Assembly (NCBI GenBank): GCA_965243715.1
Contig: CBDEVU010000017.1
Span: 1,054,001-1,118,000, forward strand
Source: UBA11606 sp965243715
Lineage (GTDB): Bacteria; Actinomycetota; Acidimicrobiia; Acidimicrobiales; Aldehydirespiratoraceae
DNA: 64,000 bases
Reading direction: 5' to 3'
The translations under genes and the position numbers were made by a program. How positions within the stretch are numbered: position 1 is the first letter of the stretch; each line of letters opens with the position of its first letter. Of the stretch, positions 44,891 through 54,472 are shown piece after piece. The notes beneath the pieces are model-generated. The model did no database searches. It saw nothing but the letters and a program-made list of their open reading frames with translations, and had not been told where the DNA came from.

Positions 44891-46861
44891 CTACACGATC
44901 CGTTCGTTGCCGCCGTCGATTGGTATCTGCGCTCCGGTCGTGTTGGCGAAGGTGTCAGAGCACAGTTCGGCGACGATGCGGGCCACGTTGGCTGACGTTA
45001 CTTCGGTGCGCAGGAGGTTTCGCCTCTTGTATTCGTCAACCGTCAGGTGGTATTTCGAGGCTCGTTCATGCAGGAGTTCTTCGGTCCACAATCCGGTATC
45101 GAATACCGCGTCGGGGTGGACGGTATTGACCCGAATGCCGTCAGTGGCCCATTCGAGGGCCGCGACACGGCCCAATTGGGTTACCGCGGCCTTGGAAGCT
45201 GAGTAGGCCGAAGCCCCCGGGCCGGGGGCGGCGACGTTCTTTGAGCCGATAATGGCTACCCGTCCGCCGATTGGAGATAGCGCCAGCAGTGGGTGGCAGG
45301 CGCTAAACAAGGCGACGACGGCGTCGACATTGACGGCTTGCACCTTACGCCAGTCCCCCTCGTCGAGCGTGGCGATGGGCTGGCTCGCTCCGAACCGTCC
45401 GGCGGAGACGACCACGATGTCGAGACCTCCGAATCGTTCAACCAGACGGTGGATAGCCGCTTTTTGAGCTCCGGAGTCGGACACGTCGACCGACTGCCCC
45501 AGCCAAGCCGGGCCCCTAAAGGCCTCCGCGACCGACGGGTCGAGGTCCAAACCACCAACGGCACAACCGCGAGAGAGGAGTTCCGCGGCGCAGGCCCGTC
45601 CGATCCCAGACGCGGCACCGGTGACGACCGCGACGGCGCCGGCCAGTTCGGGCGGTGGGCCAGCGAGACGCAATTTGGCTTGCTCCAGATCCCAGTACTC
45701 GACCTGGAAGGAGTCGCCCGCGGTGAGGGTGACGTAGCCGCCCAGATGATCTTCGCAACGTTCGAGGGCGGGCATGGTGTGCTGGTAGATGTCGGCCGCG
45801 ATATTGGACGCGTGGGCGGTTTCTCCGAGGGTGAGCACCCCCAGGTCGGCATCGACGATGACCCGGGGTGCCGGGTCGAGCATCGTCAGGTCGAGCCGTC
45901 CTCGATGGGCGTTGGCGGTGAAGTACTGCTCGTACTCTTCGACGTAGGCCCCAACATCGGTACCTACCATCGGAATCCGCTTCGTGCGGATCACGTGGTC
46001 GGGGGTCAAAGGCCCGCGCGTTGCGAGACTCTCCAGGTCACGGCGTTGAACAAAGCGTGACGATATTGGGTCGGTGTGGCGGGTCATTACGAGGGGACGA
46101 CCGGCGGCTTTAGAGACGCTACACCGCAGTCCGGCCAGGGTCACGGCGGTGACGGCGGCGAGCGAAGAGCGTTGGGCCGTGCCGAGGGGCGCCTCGCGGT
46201 CAAGTAACTCCTCGCACTGCGTGATCAGATCGATGTGTCGCTTGTAGGCCTCTTGGGTGGTTGCCCCGAAGGTAAACAGGCCGTGATTTAGCAGCACCAT
46301 GCCCGTGGTGCGGTGGTGGGCCTGTTGGTTCCATTGCGACGCCACCAACTTGGCGAGATCGAATCCGGGCATCACATACGAGATGACAACTACGGAATCG
46401 CCGAAGAGTGCGCGGATCTTTTCTTCTCCATCGGCAAGGTTGGTGAGCGACACGACAGCATCGGCGTGGCTGTGTTGAGCGGCGGGATACGGAAGGAACG
46501 CGTGCAGCAGTGCCTCGACCGACGGCTGAGGGTCGCTCGGATCCAATCGCGCGGCGGAGAGTTCGCGCATCATTTCGGTGTCAGAGAGTGCGTCAAGGGC
46601 GAGCAACTCGTGGAGGCGATCTTTGCGCAGAGCGGAGAAACCCTCATCTTCGATGGTCGCAAGATCCCAGCCTGATCCCTTGACGTGGAGCGCGTCGATC
46701 AAACGACCGGTCACATCCTGAAACGGTGCCTTGACCGACGTGTTCCCACCACCGTGGAGCACGAGGGACAGTTCAGAGCCGAGCAGTCGAGACCCGTAGG
46801 TGCAGGCCCCGACCGGACCACTGTGGGCTTGGGCGGCGCTTTCGTCCCATCGGTTCTGCAT
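44891..46861 (-). CDS. Bifunctional class II aldolase/short-chain dehydrogenase
   Basis: A 656-residue fusion like the rhamnulose-1-phosphate aldolase/alcohol dehydrogenase (RhaD/RhaE-type) proteins. The N-terminal class II aldolase has LVLHGGGNTSVK, zinc-type histidines in AAQHSHADA and NHGLFTFGA, up to about residue 400. The C-terminal SDR domain has VTGAASGIGRA, the N-A-G-like SAGRFGAS, catalytic YSASK and the end GAQIPIDGGNERIV. It could split a deoxysugar phosphate or ketose and oxidise the lactaldehyde-type product. A decayed homologue lies at 53248-54442. Confidence 0.9.
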   Translation of the reverse strand: MQNRWDESAAQAHSGPVGACTYGSRLLGSELSLVLHGGGNTSVKAPFQDVTGRLIDALHVKGSGWDLATIEDEGFSALRKDRLHELLALDALSDTEMMRELSAARLDPSDPQPSVEALLHAFLPYPAAQHSHADAVVSLTNLADGEEKIRALFGDSVVVISYVMPGFDLAKLVASQWNQQAHHRTTGMVLLNHGLFTFGATTQEAYKRHIDLITQCEELLDREAPLGTAQRSSLAAVTAVTLAGLRCSVSKAAGRPLVMTRHTDPISSRFVQRRDLESLATRGPLTPDHVIRTKRIPMVGTDVGAYVEEYEQYFTANAHRGRLDLTMLDPAPRVIVDADLGVLTLGETAHASNIAADIYQHTMPALERCEDHLGGYVTLTAGDSFQVEYWDLEQAKLRLAGPPPELAGAVAVVTGAASGIGRACAAELLSRGCAVGGLDLDPSVAEAFRGPAWLGQSVDVSDSGAQKAAIHRLVERFGGLDIVVVSAGRFGASQPIATLDEGDWRKVQAVNVDAVVALFSACHPLLALSPIGGRVAIIGSKNVAAPGPGASAYSASKAAVTQLGRVAALEWATDGIRVNTVHPDAVFDTGLWTEELLHERASKYHLTVDEYKRRNLLRTEVTSANVARIVAELCSDTFANTTGAQIPIDGGNERIV

Positions 46862-46993
46862 CAGGTCTCGAATCTACCGGTGGGCCAGCACAGCGAGATC
46901 ATGGGCCCGCGGGGTTCGCCAACCTCGATAATGAGATGGCCAAACGATGCATTTATCTGACAAGCTAGCGGTTGTTGTAGGACCATGCCAATG

Positions 46994-47439
46994 GTTAGTC
47001 CGCCATCGCCGTGAGGTCGATCAGACGGGCGAAGGGCACGACGTTGCCGAGCGCGAGTTGGGCTCCAGCTAACCCGGCTAGCACGCCGGACGCGAGTACT
47101 GCTGCGTACTTCACTTGGGTGGTGCTGATCCACAGCGTCTCGGCGGCCGATCCGTGGGTTTCGGAAGACCCCCCTGACGTCGAAGATTTGGGTGAGAAGA
47201 AAACCCGTTAGGCCGACGCTCAACAAGTTGACCGCGATGCCGAGAACGATCGGGTCACCGCGGCGCGAGACAGTTCCGTAGCCAAGGACCAGCGAGAGCT
47301 GAAACACGCCCGTCCGCCCGCAGATCATGTCCCCTAGAGCTACTAGGAGGATAGGAATCATGGCTCTGAACGCCGAATCGAGGATGACGACCGACTGCAG
47401 GGCCTGGGCCAGTGGGTCTGCTGCACGGATGGGTGACAT
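46994..47439 (-). pseudogene. Decayed ABC permease, nucleoside/simple-sugar type
   Basis: From ATG 47439 the frame reads FRAMIPILLVALGDMICGRTGVF, then GDPIVLGIAVNLLSVGLTGFLLTQIFD, matching NupQ/YufQ-type permeases with a large internal deletion between these stretches. At the C6/G6 run 47169-47174 the frame shifts and continues SAAETLWISTTQVKYAAV-LASGVLAGLAGAQLALGNV to a TAA at 46994, the permease C-terminal signature. Intact relatives are about 300 residues; barely half remains here. No cognate ATPase or binding protein is present in the window. Confidence 0.75.
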
Positions 47440-47498
47440 CTAGTGTGCTGGACCGACGAGTGCGGAGTCGTTTGGGCAAAACGCCTTCTCAAGTCCTT

Positions 47499-48743
47499 CT
47501 ACGAACGGTAGGACTCGCGGCCAATTCCCTGAACGGGGATGTCTTGGCTTGCGAGGACTTCGTTCTGGAGGGAGTACATATCAGCAGCAGCGCGGTCGAT
47601 GTGTCGTGTAAAGGCGATCGAGCCCTTCAAGATCGGGGCGAGAAGTTCGCGCACTTGCACTCGCGCCGCTGGATACTCATGCTCGACAATCAGTGGAACT
47701 GCGGCAAAGTCGATGTCGAGCAACTCACGCGCCGCCAACTGATGGTCGAGCCAGTCGACCGTGCGATTCTGAAGGTAAGCAAGCGGGTCGTGTTTCGCTG
47801 TCCCAGGTAGCTCATGCTCGCAAAGCACGGTCTGGATCTTCCACGCGTTCGCGAGGTCTGCCGGGTTCTGAGAGACTTCTCCTTCGAGCCAGTCGCCACG
47901 CTCTACTGTCTGGCCGCCATAACCCCATGCACTGACGCCCACGGAGTCCAGTACCTGTCCTTTGACATGCATTCCATCTATGAGGAAGCCGTATCCCTCA
48001 TCGTGAAGGAACTGGAAGATCGAGCGAGTGTCTTGGCCCATGAGAATAGCGTGTGACGGGTCGTAGTGGATGCGGAACTGATCGCCGACACCATGGCGTT
48101 CGCAGATGCGATGCAATGCAATCCAGGTCCCGGGTGTGTACGCGATGTTGTTGTGAAAGTTGTCGCTGGGGGTCCAGCCGGGCATAGGGCATTGCTCGAC
48201 CCGGTACCGAAGCCCCCGAGCCTTGGCTTCGAGAAGAAGCGGAATGAACGAGGACTCGAATTCGAGCAAGTTCTGGTCCATCGACTTCGTCTGGTCGCGT
48301 CCGACAAATCCGCATACCGCTGGAGCTCCCAAGCTGACAGCGGCGTCCATGACATTGACCATGAACGCGGATTTGGATTCGCGGGTCTGCGGATCCTCGT
48401 GGAGCATGTTGTCGAAGTAGGCAACGTCAGCGATCCTCACCCCCGAATCTGCGACGGCAGCAAGAACACGTTCAGTGCGAGTGGGGTCAAATGGATCTCG
48501 TAGATCGAGGGTATTGGCCACCGGGTCGAGCATGGCTTCGGGAGGAACATCGGCGAGTGAGGGGTGTAGCGCAGCGGACAGCTCGATCGAATCGGCACCG
48601 ACGTCGCGCGCAAAGTAGAGCCACTCTTCAATCGCCAGATCTGGATCGGCATCTCGCTGTTCTCGCGGCGTGAGCTCCTCGAGTGCCGCAGTCAGCAACC
48701 CAACTTCCATATAGGTGGGCTCGAAAGGCTTGGTTGCGGTCAT
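47499..48743 (-). CDS. Sugar isomerase/epimerase of the xylose-isomerase-like TIM barrel
   Basis: A 414-residue AP-endonuclease-2-fold protein. Metal-site segments run in order: RYRVEQCPMPGW (Glu), RIHYDPSHAILMG (Asp, His), DGMHVKGQ (His) and IVEHEYP (Glu). It is longer than standard hydroxypyruvate-isomerase types, with insertions around 260-340. Family members interconvert ketoses and aldoses or dehydrate inosose; substrate not known. CAGGAGAG precedes ATG 48743. It follows the Gfo/Idh/MocA gene by 21 bases on the same strand, so the two form an operon. Confidence 0.85.
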   Translation of the reverse strand: MTATKPFEPTYMEVGLLTAALEELTPREQRDADPDLAIEEWLYFARDVGADSIELSAALHPSLADVPPEAMLDPVANTLDLRDPFDPTRTERVLAAVADSGVRIADVAYFDNMLHEDPQTRESKSAFMVNVMDAAVSLGAPAVCGFVGRDQTKSMDQNLLEFESSFIPLLLEAKARGLRYRVEQCPMPGWTPSDNFHNNIAYTPGTWIALHRICERHGVGDQFRIHYDPSHAILMGQDTRSIFQFLHDEGYGFLIDGMHVKGQVLDSVGVSAWGYGGQTVERGDWLEGEVSQNPADLANAWKIQTVLCEHELPGTAKHDPLAYLQNRTVDWLDHQLAARELLDIDFAAVPLIVEHEYPAARVQVRELLAPILKGSIAFTRHIDRAAADMYSLQNEVLASQDIPVQGIGRESYRS

Positions 48744-48764
48744 CGGACTCTCCTGAGTTTGCGA

Positions 48765-50003
48765 CTAAGTAGACGACATGTCCTGGGATACGACAATCGG
48801 GGCTCGCTCGCGGGCGCTTCGGATAGCGGCATCGAGCACGCGCTGGGTCTGGAGCGCATCGGCAAAGTCGGGCATCGGAACTACTGGTTCGCCCCCGTCG
48901 AGCATTGTGATGATGTCGGCCGCCTGGTTCACGAACGTGTGCTCGTACCCGAGACCGTGACTATCGGGCCACCAATGCTCCGCGTATGGGTGGCCATCTT
49001 CTGCTCGGGTGGCGTCGATTGTGGTCCAACCTGCAGTTAGGCCATCGGCCGTGGCGTCGTAGAACTCCAACTCGTTCATTCGTTCGAAGTCGAATCGAAC
49101 AGCGCCGTTCTCGCCATGGATCTCGAAACGGTTCGAGTTGTGATAGCCGGTGGCCAATCGGGACGCTTCGAACGATGCAATACCTCCACCACTGAGACGA
49201 GCCAGGAACATGACAGCATCGTCGACTGTGCTCGGCGCAAACCTCGCAGATTGGTTTGTGCTGGAGACGGTTAGTCCGTCAGCTACCTCGTCGACGACCG
49301 CCCGTTCGGAGATGAAGGTGTGCTCAATCGCGCCTTCTACAACCGTGATCTCTTCGCCGGTTATGAATCGGACAGCGTCGATTATGTGCGCGTTGAGGTC
49401 GCCATGTGCGCCGGACCCCGCCTGATCGCCCACGAAGCGCCAAAGCAAAGGTGTTTCGGGCCCGCCCCAGCTCTGAAGATAGGAGGCCCGGGCGTGGTAA
49501 ACGCGACCGAGTCGGCCCTGTTTGACGAGTCGGTGGGCCAGTGCAACGGCAGGCGTTCGCCGGTAGCTGAACCACACAAACGTCGACGCAATTGAGTTCG
49601 CTGCGGCCACAGCCATTTGATGTGCGTCGGCGAGGCTGCTGGCGAGCGGCTTTTCGCAGGCGACATGGCGTCCAGCCTCGAGTGCGGCCATTGCCTGTTC
49701 GGCATGAAGATTGTTGGGTGTCACGATGTCGACAAGATCGACGTGATCGTGAGAAACCGCCGTTCGCCAATCCGTCGTGAAATGCTCGAATCCCCAACGT
49801 CCCGCGAAGATGCGAAGGTCATCGACATTTCGACCGGCGACCGTATGGAGGCGCGGTTCTCGCTCTACCGGAAAGAAGTGGGCAACGCTCGACCATGCGT
49901 TGGAATGTGCTCTCCCCATGAACTTCGAACCCAACATTGCGATGTTGAGCGGGAGCTTTGTCGCCCCGTTCTTGGGAGTTTCAACTTTGGAATCTTCTTC
50001 CAC
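48765..50003 (-). CDS. Gfo/Idh/MocA-family oxidoreductase
   Basis: A 412-residue NAD(P)-dependent sugar or cyclitol dehydrogenase. The N-terminal Rossmann fold begins NIAMLGSKFMGRAHSNAW. VDIVTPNNLHAEQAMAALEAG and the catalytic lysine motif CEKPLASS are standard, and GDLNAHIIDAVRFITG carries the active-site D/H pair. The C-terminal alpha/beta domain is complete. GTG 50003 with GGGAGC upstream is the start. It heads the minus-strand operon with the isomerase and is divergent from the alpha/beta hydrolase operon. Confidence 0.92.
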   Translation of the reverse strand: MEEDSKVETPKNGATKLPLNIAMLGSKFMGRAHSNAWSSVAHFFPVEREPRLHTVAGRNVDDLRIFAGRWGFEHFTTDWRTAVSHDHVDLVDIVTPNNLHAEQAMAALEAGRHVACEKPLASSLADAHQMAVAAANSIASTFVWFSYRRTPAVALAHRLVKQGRLGRVYHARASYLQSWGGPETPLLWRFVGDQAGSGAHGDLNAHIIDAVRFITGEEITVVEGAIEHTFISERAVVDEVADGLTVSSTNQSARFAPSTVDDAVMFLARLSGGGIASFEASRLATGYHNSNRFEIHGENGAVRFDFERMNELEFYDATADGLTAGWTTIDATRAEDGHPYAEHWWPDSHGLGYEHTFVNQAADIITMLDGGEPVVPMPDFADALQTQRVLDAAIRSARERAPIVVSQDMSST

Positions 50004-50082
50004 GTAGAGCTCCCGTAATCGCGAAATGAAGTGGACTGGTTGATCGAATGATGGTTATGGTACCAGCTTCGATTTTGAGGAC

Positions 50083-50100
50083 GTAGTTCCTTCGCGCCCC
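50083..50100. promoter_or_regulatory. Shared 18-bp upstream motif, copy 1
   Basis: GTAGTTCCTTCGCGCCCC in the divergent region between the Gfo/Idh/MocA and alpha/beta hydrolase genes. It matches the sequence at 56884-56901 in 17 of 18 positions. It lies about 97 nt before the hydrolase GTG and 80 nt before the divergent gene, where a regulator could control both. Confidence 0.55.
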
Positions 50101-50196
50101 CACCTTTGGCCCTATTTCGGTCGATCTCATGGCACTATTCACCCTTCTCACTTCGCCGATAGTTTCGCCCTGTGTACGAAAGGGGGCGAGGCCCAA

Positions 50197-51117
50197 GTGT
50201 CTGAAAGCGACGTCACGGGAACTACAGCCACAACTATCCTTTCCGGTGACGTTGAGGTCGCCATCAAGGTCCGCGGTCGAGGTTCCATCGTCTTGATGGT
50301 TCATGGCCTTGGCGCCGACAGCACCCAACCTCAACGGCTGCTGGCCGAGCTCTCTGGTTACCGCGTTGTAACCATTGACCTTCCCGGCCACGGTGAGTCG
50401 AGGATTCCCGCCGGTGCGACACTTGCCGAGCACGTAAGTTTCGATCGTTATGCAGCGCACTGCATCGACCTCCTAGAGGAGTTCGGTGGAGGTGCCGCCT
50501 TCGTCGGGGGGATCTCGATGGGTGCCTCGGTGGCTCTCTCGATCGCAGCGCGGCGCCCGGACCTCGTCGCCGGACTCCTAGTCATTCGGCCCGCATGGCT
50601 GGCAGCACCAGCACAACCTCACCTCGAGCTCGTCTCCGATCTGGGCCTTTGGGTTCATGACGAAGGTCTTGATGAGGCTCGTACGAAATTGCAGACCGAT
50701 GAACGATTCACTCAATTGGAGACCGATTCCCCCAATGGTGCCGCCGCGCTGGCGGGAATTCTCGAGCAACCGCACGTTCAGCGCTCACCACTCGTTCTTC
50801 CAACAATCGTTAGCGATGCTCCGTTCGGCGACGAATCTGAGCTCCAGGCAATCCAGGCCGACGCCTTGTTGGTGGCGAGTCCTGGGGATGCGCTGCATCC
50901 GGTGACCATCGCCGACAGGCTAAACCGCCTGTTGCCCGCTTCGACACTGTTCATTGCGCCACCGCGGTATCAGCGATCGTGGGAACACGGGCAGGCCGTT
51001 CGTCGACGAATCGCCACATTCCTCGGCGAGCGAACGGGATTGGTGCTGCGGAATGACCACCCGCTGCCGCCGGCACGCGGTACCGATCCAGCTCCACAGA
51101 GAAAGCCAACGACGTGA
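50197..51117 (+). CDS. Alpha/beta hydrolase
   Basis: A 306-residue serine hydrolase. Oxyanion strand VLMVHGLGADS, nucleophile elbow GGISMGAS (Ser), acid region ASPGDALHP and a histidine near the C-terminus in RSWEHGQAV complete a plausible triad. A lactonase or esterase role would fit between a sugar dehydrogenase and sugar-acid enzymes, but that is inference. GTG 50197 follows AAAGGGGGCGAG. Its stop overlaps the next start by four bases (ATGA-like, GTGATAA). Confidence 0.85.
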   Translation: MSESDVTGTTATTILSGDVEVAIKVRGRGSIVLMVHGLGADSTQPQRLLAELSGYRVVTIDLPGHGESRIPAGATLAEHVSFDRYAAHCIDLLEEFGGGAAFVGGISMGASVALSIAARRPDLVAGLLVIRPAWLAAPAQPHLELVSDLGLWVHDEGLDEARTKLQTDERFTQLETDSPNGAAALAGILEQPHVQRSPLVLPTIVSDAPFGDESELQAIQADALLVASPGDALHPVTIADRLNRLLPASTLFIAPPRYQRSWEHGQAVRRRIATFLGERTGLVLRNDHPLPPARGTDPAPQRKPTT

Positions 51118-51986
51118 TAACCCACCGACTCACAACAGAGGAAATCCTCGCCCGGCTACGAGGAAAGGTAGAGCGGTCCGAACCGATCATGATCGCTAGC
51201 GCTGGCGGCGGTCTTGTTGCTCGTCTGCTCGAACGCGCCGGCTGCGACTGCGTAAACACATTCTCTGGAGCCCGCTTGCGGGCGAACGGCATGGGAACCA
51301 TGTCGATGATGTGGCCCATCCTCGACTCGAACCGCCAGACTCTCGACTACACGCGCGAGGACATCATGCCGGCGTTGGCCGGACAGGCCTTCGTCTGTGC
51401 GTGCCTCAACGCCAACGACCCGCTCAAGGACATGCGGGTTGTGCTCGACGACTGCAAGCGCATGGGTGTAATGGCGGTGTCAAACATCGGGCCTTCGGTC
51501 AGCTACGTCGATGCCGGAAGCGAAATCAAGAACGTTCTTAACAGCGCAGGGGTCACGCTTGAGAACGAGATCGACATGCTGCGTCTTGCCCGTGAGGAGA
51601 TGGGGATGGTCTCGATCGGATTGGCATTCACGAAGGAAGATTCGGTCGCAATCGTCGAGGGCGCTCGTCCCCATGTGTTCTGCTACCACGCCGGAACCAC
51701 CAAGGGTGGCCTCACCGGTTATGACAGCGGAGCAACGCTTGAGGCAACTGCCGCCGATGCCCAAGGAGTCTTCGAAGCAATCCGTTCAATTGATCCCGAT
51801 GTGATCTTGGTCTGCCATGGCGCGGCCATGGAGACCGTGAACGATGCCCAGTTGATGCTCGACAACACAATGGCCAACGGATTCTGGACGGGGTCATCGA
51901 CCGAACGACTGCCCATTGAACGAGCGGTAACCGAAGCCGCGACCGCCTTTGCCTCGCTCGAGTTCTCAGACCGAAGCGGACACTGA
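51114..51986 (+). CDS. PEP-hydrolase-family TIM-barrel protein
   Basis: A 290-residue protein of the phosphoenolpyruvate hydrolase-like family (TIM barrel related to isocitrate lyase/PEP mutase). Typical parts are IASAGGGLVARLLERAGCDCV, GMGTMSMMWPI, NDPLKDM, VSNIGPSVSYVDAG, EMGMVSIGLAFT and FCYHAGTTKGGLTG. In other bacteria the family is regularly linked to Tm-1-like proteins, as here. The reaction is not established with certainty; C-C cleavage of a sugar-acid derivative would be in keeping with the fold. Starts at ATG or GTG near 51114, coupled to the hydrolase. Confidence 0.87.
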   Translation: MITHRLTTEEILARLRGKVERSEPIMIASAGGGLVARLLERAGCDCVNTFSGARLRANGMGTMSMMWPILDSNRQTLDYTREDIMPALAGQAFVCACLNANDPLKDMRVVLDDCKRMGVMAVSNIGPSVSYVDAGSEIKNVLNSAGVTLENEIDMLRLAREEMGMVSIGLAFTKEDSVAIVEGARPHVFCYHAGTTKGGLTGYDSGATLEATAADAQGVFEAIRSIDPDVILVCHGAAMETVNDAQLMLDNTMANGFWTGSSTERLPIERAVTEAATAFASLEFSDRSGH

Positions 51987-52015
51987 CGTTACACCGCCTA
52001 TCTCCAAGGAGATTC

Positions 52016-53251
52016 ATGACAACCATTGCAATCCTCGCCACACTCGATACGAAGGCACTGGAGGTCTCGTTCTTGGCGGAGGCGATTCGTACGAGCGATG
52101 CCCAGGTGGTGCTCATAGATATCGGTGTGTTGGCCGACGGGGGAGACCTCGTTGCGACGCATACTAACGTGGAGGTCGCTTCACTCGGCGGGACGGAGCT
52201 CACCGAGCTTCGCATCGACCCATCGAGAGAGCGGGCATCCGAGGTCATGGTCGCTGGCGCGACGAAACTTGTGAGCCGACTTGTCGATTCCGGAGAAGTA
52301 GACGGCGTAGTCGGGCTAGGTGGAACGCAAGGAACGGCCAACTGCTCGAAAGTACTGCAGAGCCTGCCCTATGGCTTGCCGAAGCTGATGGTGTCGACGA
52401 TGGCGTCTGGTGACACGTCGGAGTATGTCGGGATCAAGGACATCACGATGATGTTCTCGGTCAGCGACATACTCGGGCTAAACCCATTGCTGCGCCGAAT
52501 ATTGCAGAACGCTGCGGCAGCGGTTGTCGGCATGGCAAGGGTGCAGGTCGAGGAGCACGGTGAGCGCGAGCGCAGAGTGATCGGGGTTACCAATCTGGGC
52601 GTGCTGACGGAGGGAACGATGTACGCCCTCGACGAGATTGAGAAGGCCGGGCACGAATCGATCGTGTTTCATGCGGTTGGTTCGGGTGGTCGGGCAATGG
52701 AGCAGCTCATGCGGTCGGGCGAGATCGATGCGGTCTTCGACTATGCACTCGGAGACATCGTCGACTCGATGTTCGATGGGCTCCGCTCCGCTGACGCCAC
52801 TCGGCTCACCGTGGCTGGCGAGCTAGGTCTTCCGCAGATCGTCGTGCCAGGCGGGGTTGATCACATCGGCGTTGCGCTCGCTGAGCCAAACGTCGTGCCG
52901 GATCGCTACCGCGATCGGGTGTACACGTATCACAACCCTACAATTCTTGTTCCACGCACGAGCCCCGAAGAACTCACCGCCTTCGGCGAAGAGATCGGTC
53001 GACGGCTGGTTGATTCGGTCGGCAACACCGTCGTATTGATCCCAACCGGAGGGCTCAGCAGCTATTCGGCTCCCGGCGGTCCGCTCGTCGACGCCACTGC
53101 CGATCGCGCACTGGTCGCCTCGCTTCACGCATCGATTCCCGCCGGAATTCCGGTGCTTGAGGTCGATGCGGGCGCCCCAGATGAAGCATTCGTTGACCGG
53201 GCGCTCAGCGAACTGTTCGCACTGATGGATGCATCCTCGGCTTCGGCATGA
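52016..53251 (+). CDS. Tm-1-like ATP-binding (UPF0261) protein
   Basis: A 411-residue UPF0261 protein with two Rossmann-like halves. The start TIAILATLDTKALEVSFLAEAIR, the nucleotide-type motif GVVGLGGTQGTANCSK, PKLMVSTMASGDTSEYVG and the late VLIPTGGLSSYSAPGGPL are all diagnostic. Plant Tm-1 joins this domain to a PEP-hydrolase-like barrel in one polypeptide; here the two parts are adjacent separate genes 29 bases apart. The bacterial function remains undefined. AAGGAG precedes ATG 52016. Confidence 0.9.
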   Translation: MTTIAILATLDTKALEVSFLAEAIRTSDAQVVLIDIGVLADGGDLVATHTNVEVASLGGTELTELRIDPSRERASEVMVAGATKLVSRLVDSGEVDGVVGLGGTQGTANCSKVLQSLPYGLPKLMVSTMASGDTSEYVGIKDITMMFSVSDILGLNPLLRRILQNAAAAVVGMARVQVEEHGERERRVIGVTNLGVLTEGTMYALDEIEKAGHESIVFHAVGSGGRAMEQLMRSGEIDAVFDYALGDIVDSMFDGLRSADATRLTVAGELGLPQIVVPGGVDHIGVALAEPNVVPDRYRDRVYTYHNPTILVPRTSPEELTAFGEEIGRRLVDSVGNTVVLIPTGGLSSYSAPGGPLVDATADRALVASLHASIPAGIPVLEVDAGAPDEAFVDRALSELFALMDASSASA

Positions 53252-54442
53252 AGAGCCGCTGGAATGACCCCGATGCCCCCAAAGGCCTTCGACTCGAGCA
53301 GCGCGCATACAGCTCGCGACTGATCGGGCAGGATCAGGAGTTGGTTCTCCATGGTGGCGGCAACACCTCTGTCAAGGATGACTGGATCGATCGCTTCGGT
53401 GAGAGCCACGCAACCGTGTGGGTGAAGGCGAGCGGTTTCGACCTAGCCACGATGGGCGTCGAGGGGTTTACCGGTCTTGATCTCGAACTCACTCGGTGGT
53501 CGCGGTCGCCTCGAAGAAGTCTTTGGTGACCGAGTGCTCATATTGCCCTATGTGAAACCCGGCTTTGATCTGGCCAAACAGTTTCATGGCGTGGCCGATC
53601 AGCTCCACAACTACGAGGGGGTGATCTCCGCCCCGATCGCGACGATCGATCCGGCGAAGGTCGACGTGGTTGCTCACCTTCACGACTCGGGACCGCTAAC
53701 ACCCGAGCATGTGATCCACAACAAACCGTTTCCCGCAATCGTCGATGACGATTCGAGCGGGTTCTCGGCCTTCGCCGAAAAGTATCGGGACTACTTCGAA
53801 GAAGCCGACGACCCGAGTCTGACGATGTTGGACCCGTTCCCGCATTGGGCGATCTATCGCTCTGGACATTGCCGGTCGTATGGGTCGAACCTGAAACGTG
53901 CGACCGTTTCTGCCGACGTGGCCCGAACGACCCTGCGTGCGCTGGCCCGAGCCGAAATTTTGGGAGGCTGGTCTGGGTTGTCCACCGACGAACTTCGCGA
54001 GCTCGAGTACTGGGAGTTGGAGCAAGCAAAACTTCGCCGCCAACCCAAGCCCCTTCCACTCACCGGACGAATTGCCGTCGTCACCGGTGCTGCATCAGGA
54101 ATTGGCCGGGCCTGCGCCGGGACACTTCTCGATGCGGGCGCGGTGGTTGTGGGTCTCGATATTGCCGACTCGCTCGCATCGATGCGGTCATCTCGACCGT
54201 TGGAGTTTTCTCGACCGGCCAGCCTGTGGAGAGCCTCGATGACGAGACTTGGGATCCGGCAATCGTGGTCGTCGCCTCGAGAAATGTGGCGGCCCCCGGA
54301 CCTGGCGCCGCAGCGTATTCGGTTTCCAAAGCGGGACTCACCCCATGTGGCCCTAGCGGTTCGGGCGCTCGTCGACGGGACCTTCGCTCGAACGACCGGT
54401 GCTCAGCTTCCTGTCGATGGTGGCAGCGATCGCGTCATCTAG
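53248..54442 (+). pseudogene. Decayed bifunctional aldolase/short-chain dehydrogenase
   Basis: Starts at ATG 53248, overlapping the UPF0261 stop, with QELVLHGGGNTSVKDDW and SGFDLATMGVEGF in one frame. At about 53490 it moves to a second frame (VFGDRVLILPYVKPGFDLAK, EYWELEQAKLRRQ, VVTGAASGIGRAC), at about 54170 back to the first (GPGAAAYSVSKAGLT), and near 54350 to the second again for the end TTGAQLPVDGGSDRVI. The histidine-bearing aldolase segments and most of the SDR centre are deleted. About 1.2 kb remains of an expected 2 kb. The intact relative at 44891-46861 covers both domains. Confidence 0.85.
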
Positions 54443-54472
54443 CTGCAACCGAGAGAGCCGGTATGGTTTGGA

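Noticed and set aside
46994..47439. Programmed frameshift in the permease remnant at the six-base homopolymer.
   Set aside because: The internal deletion of core membrane helices means that even a shifted product would not be a complete permease.
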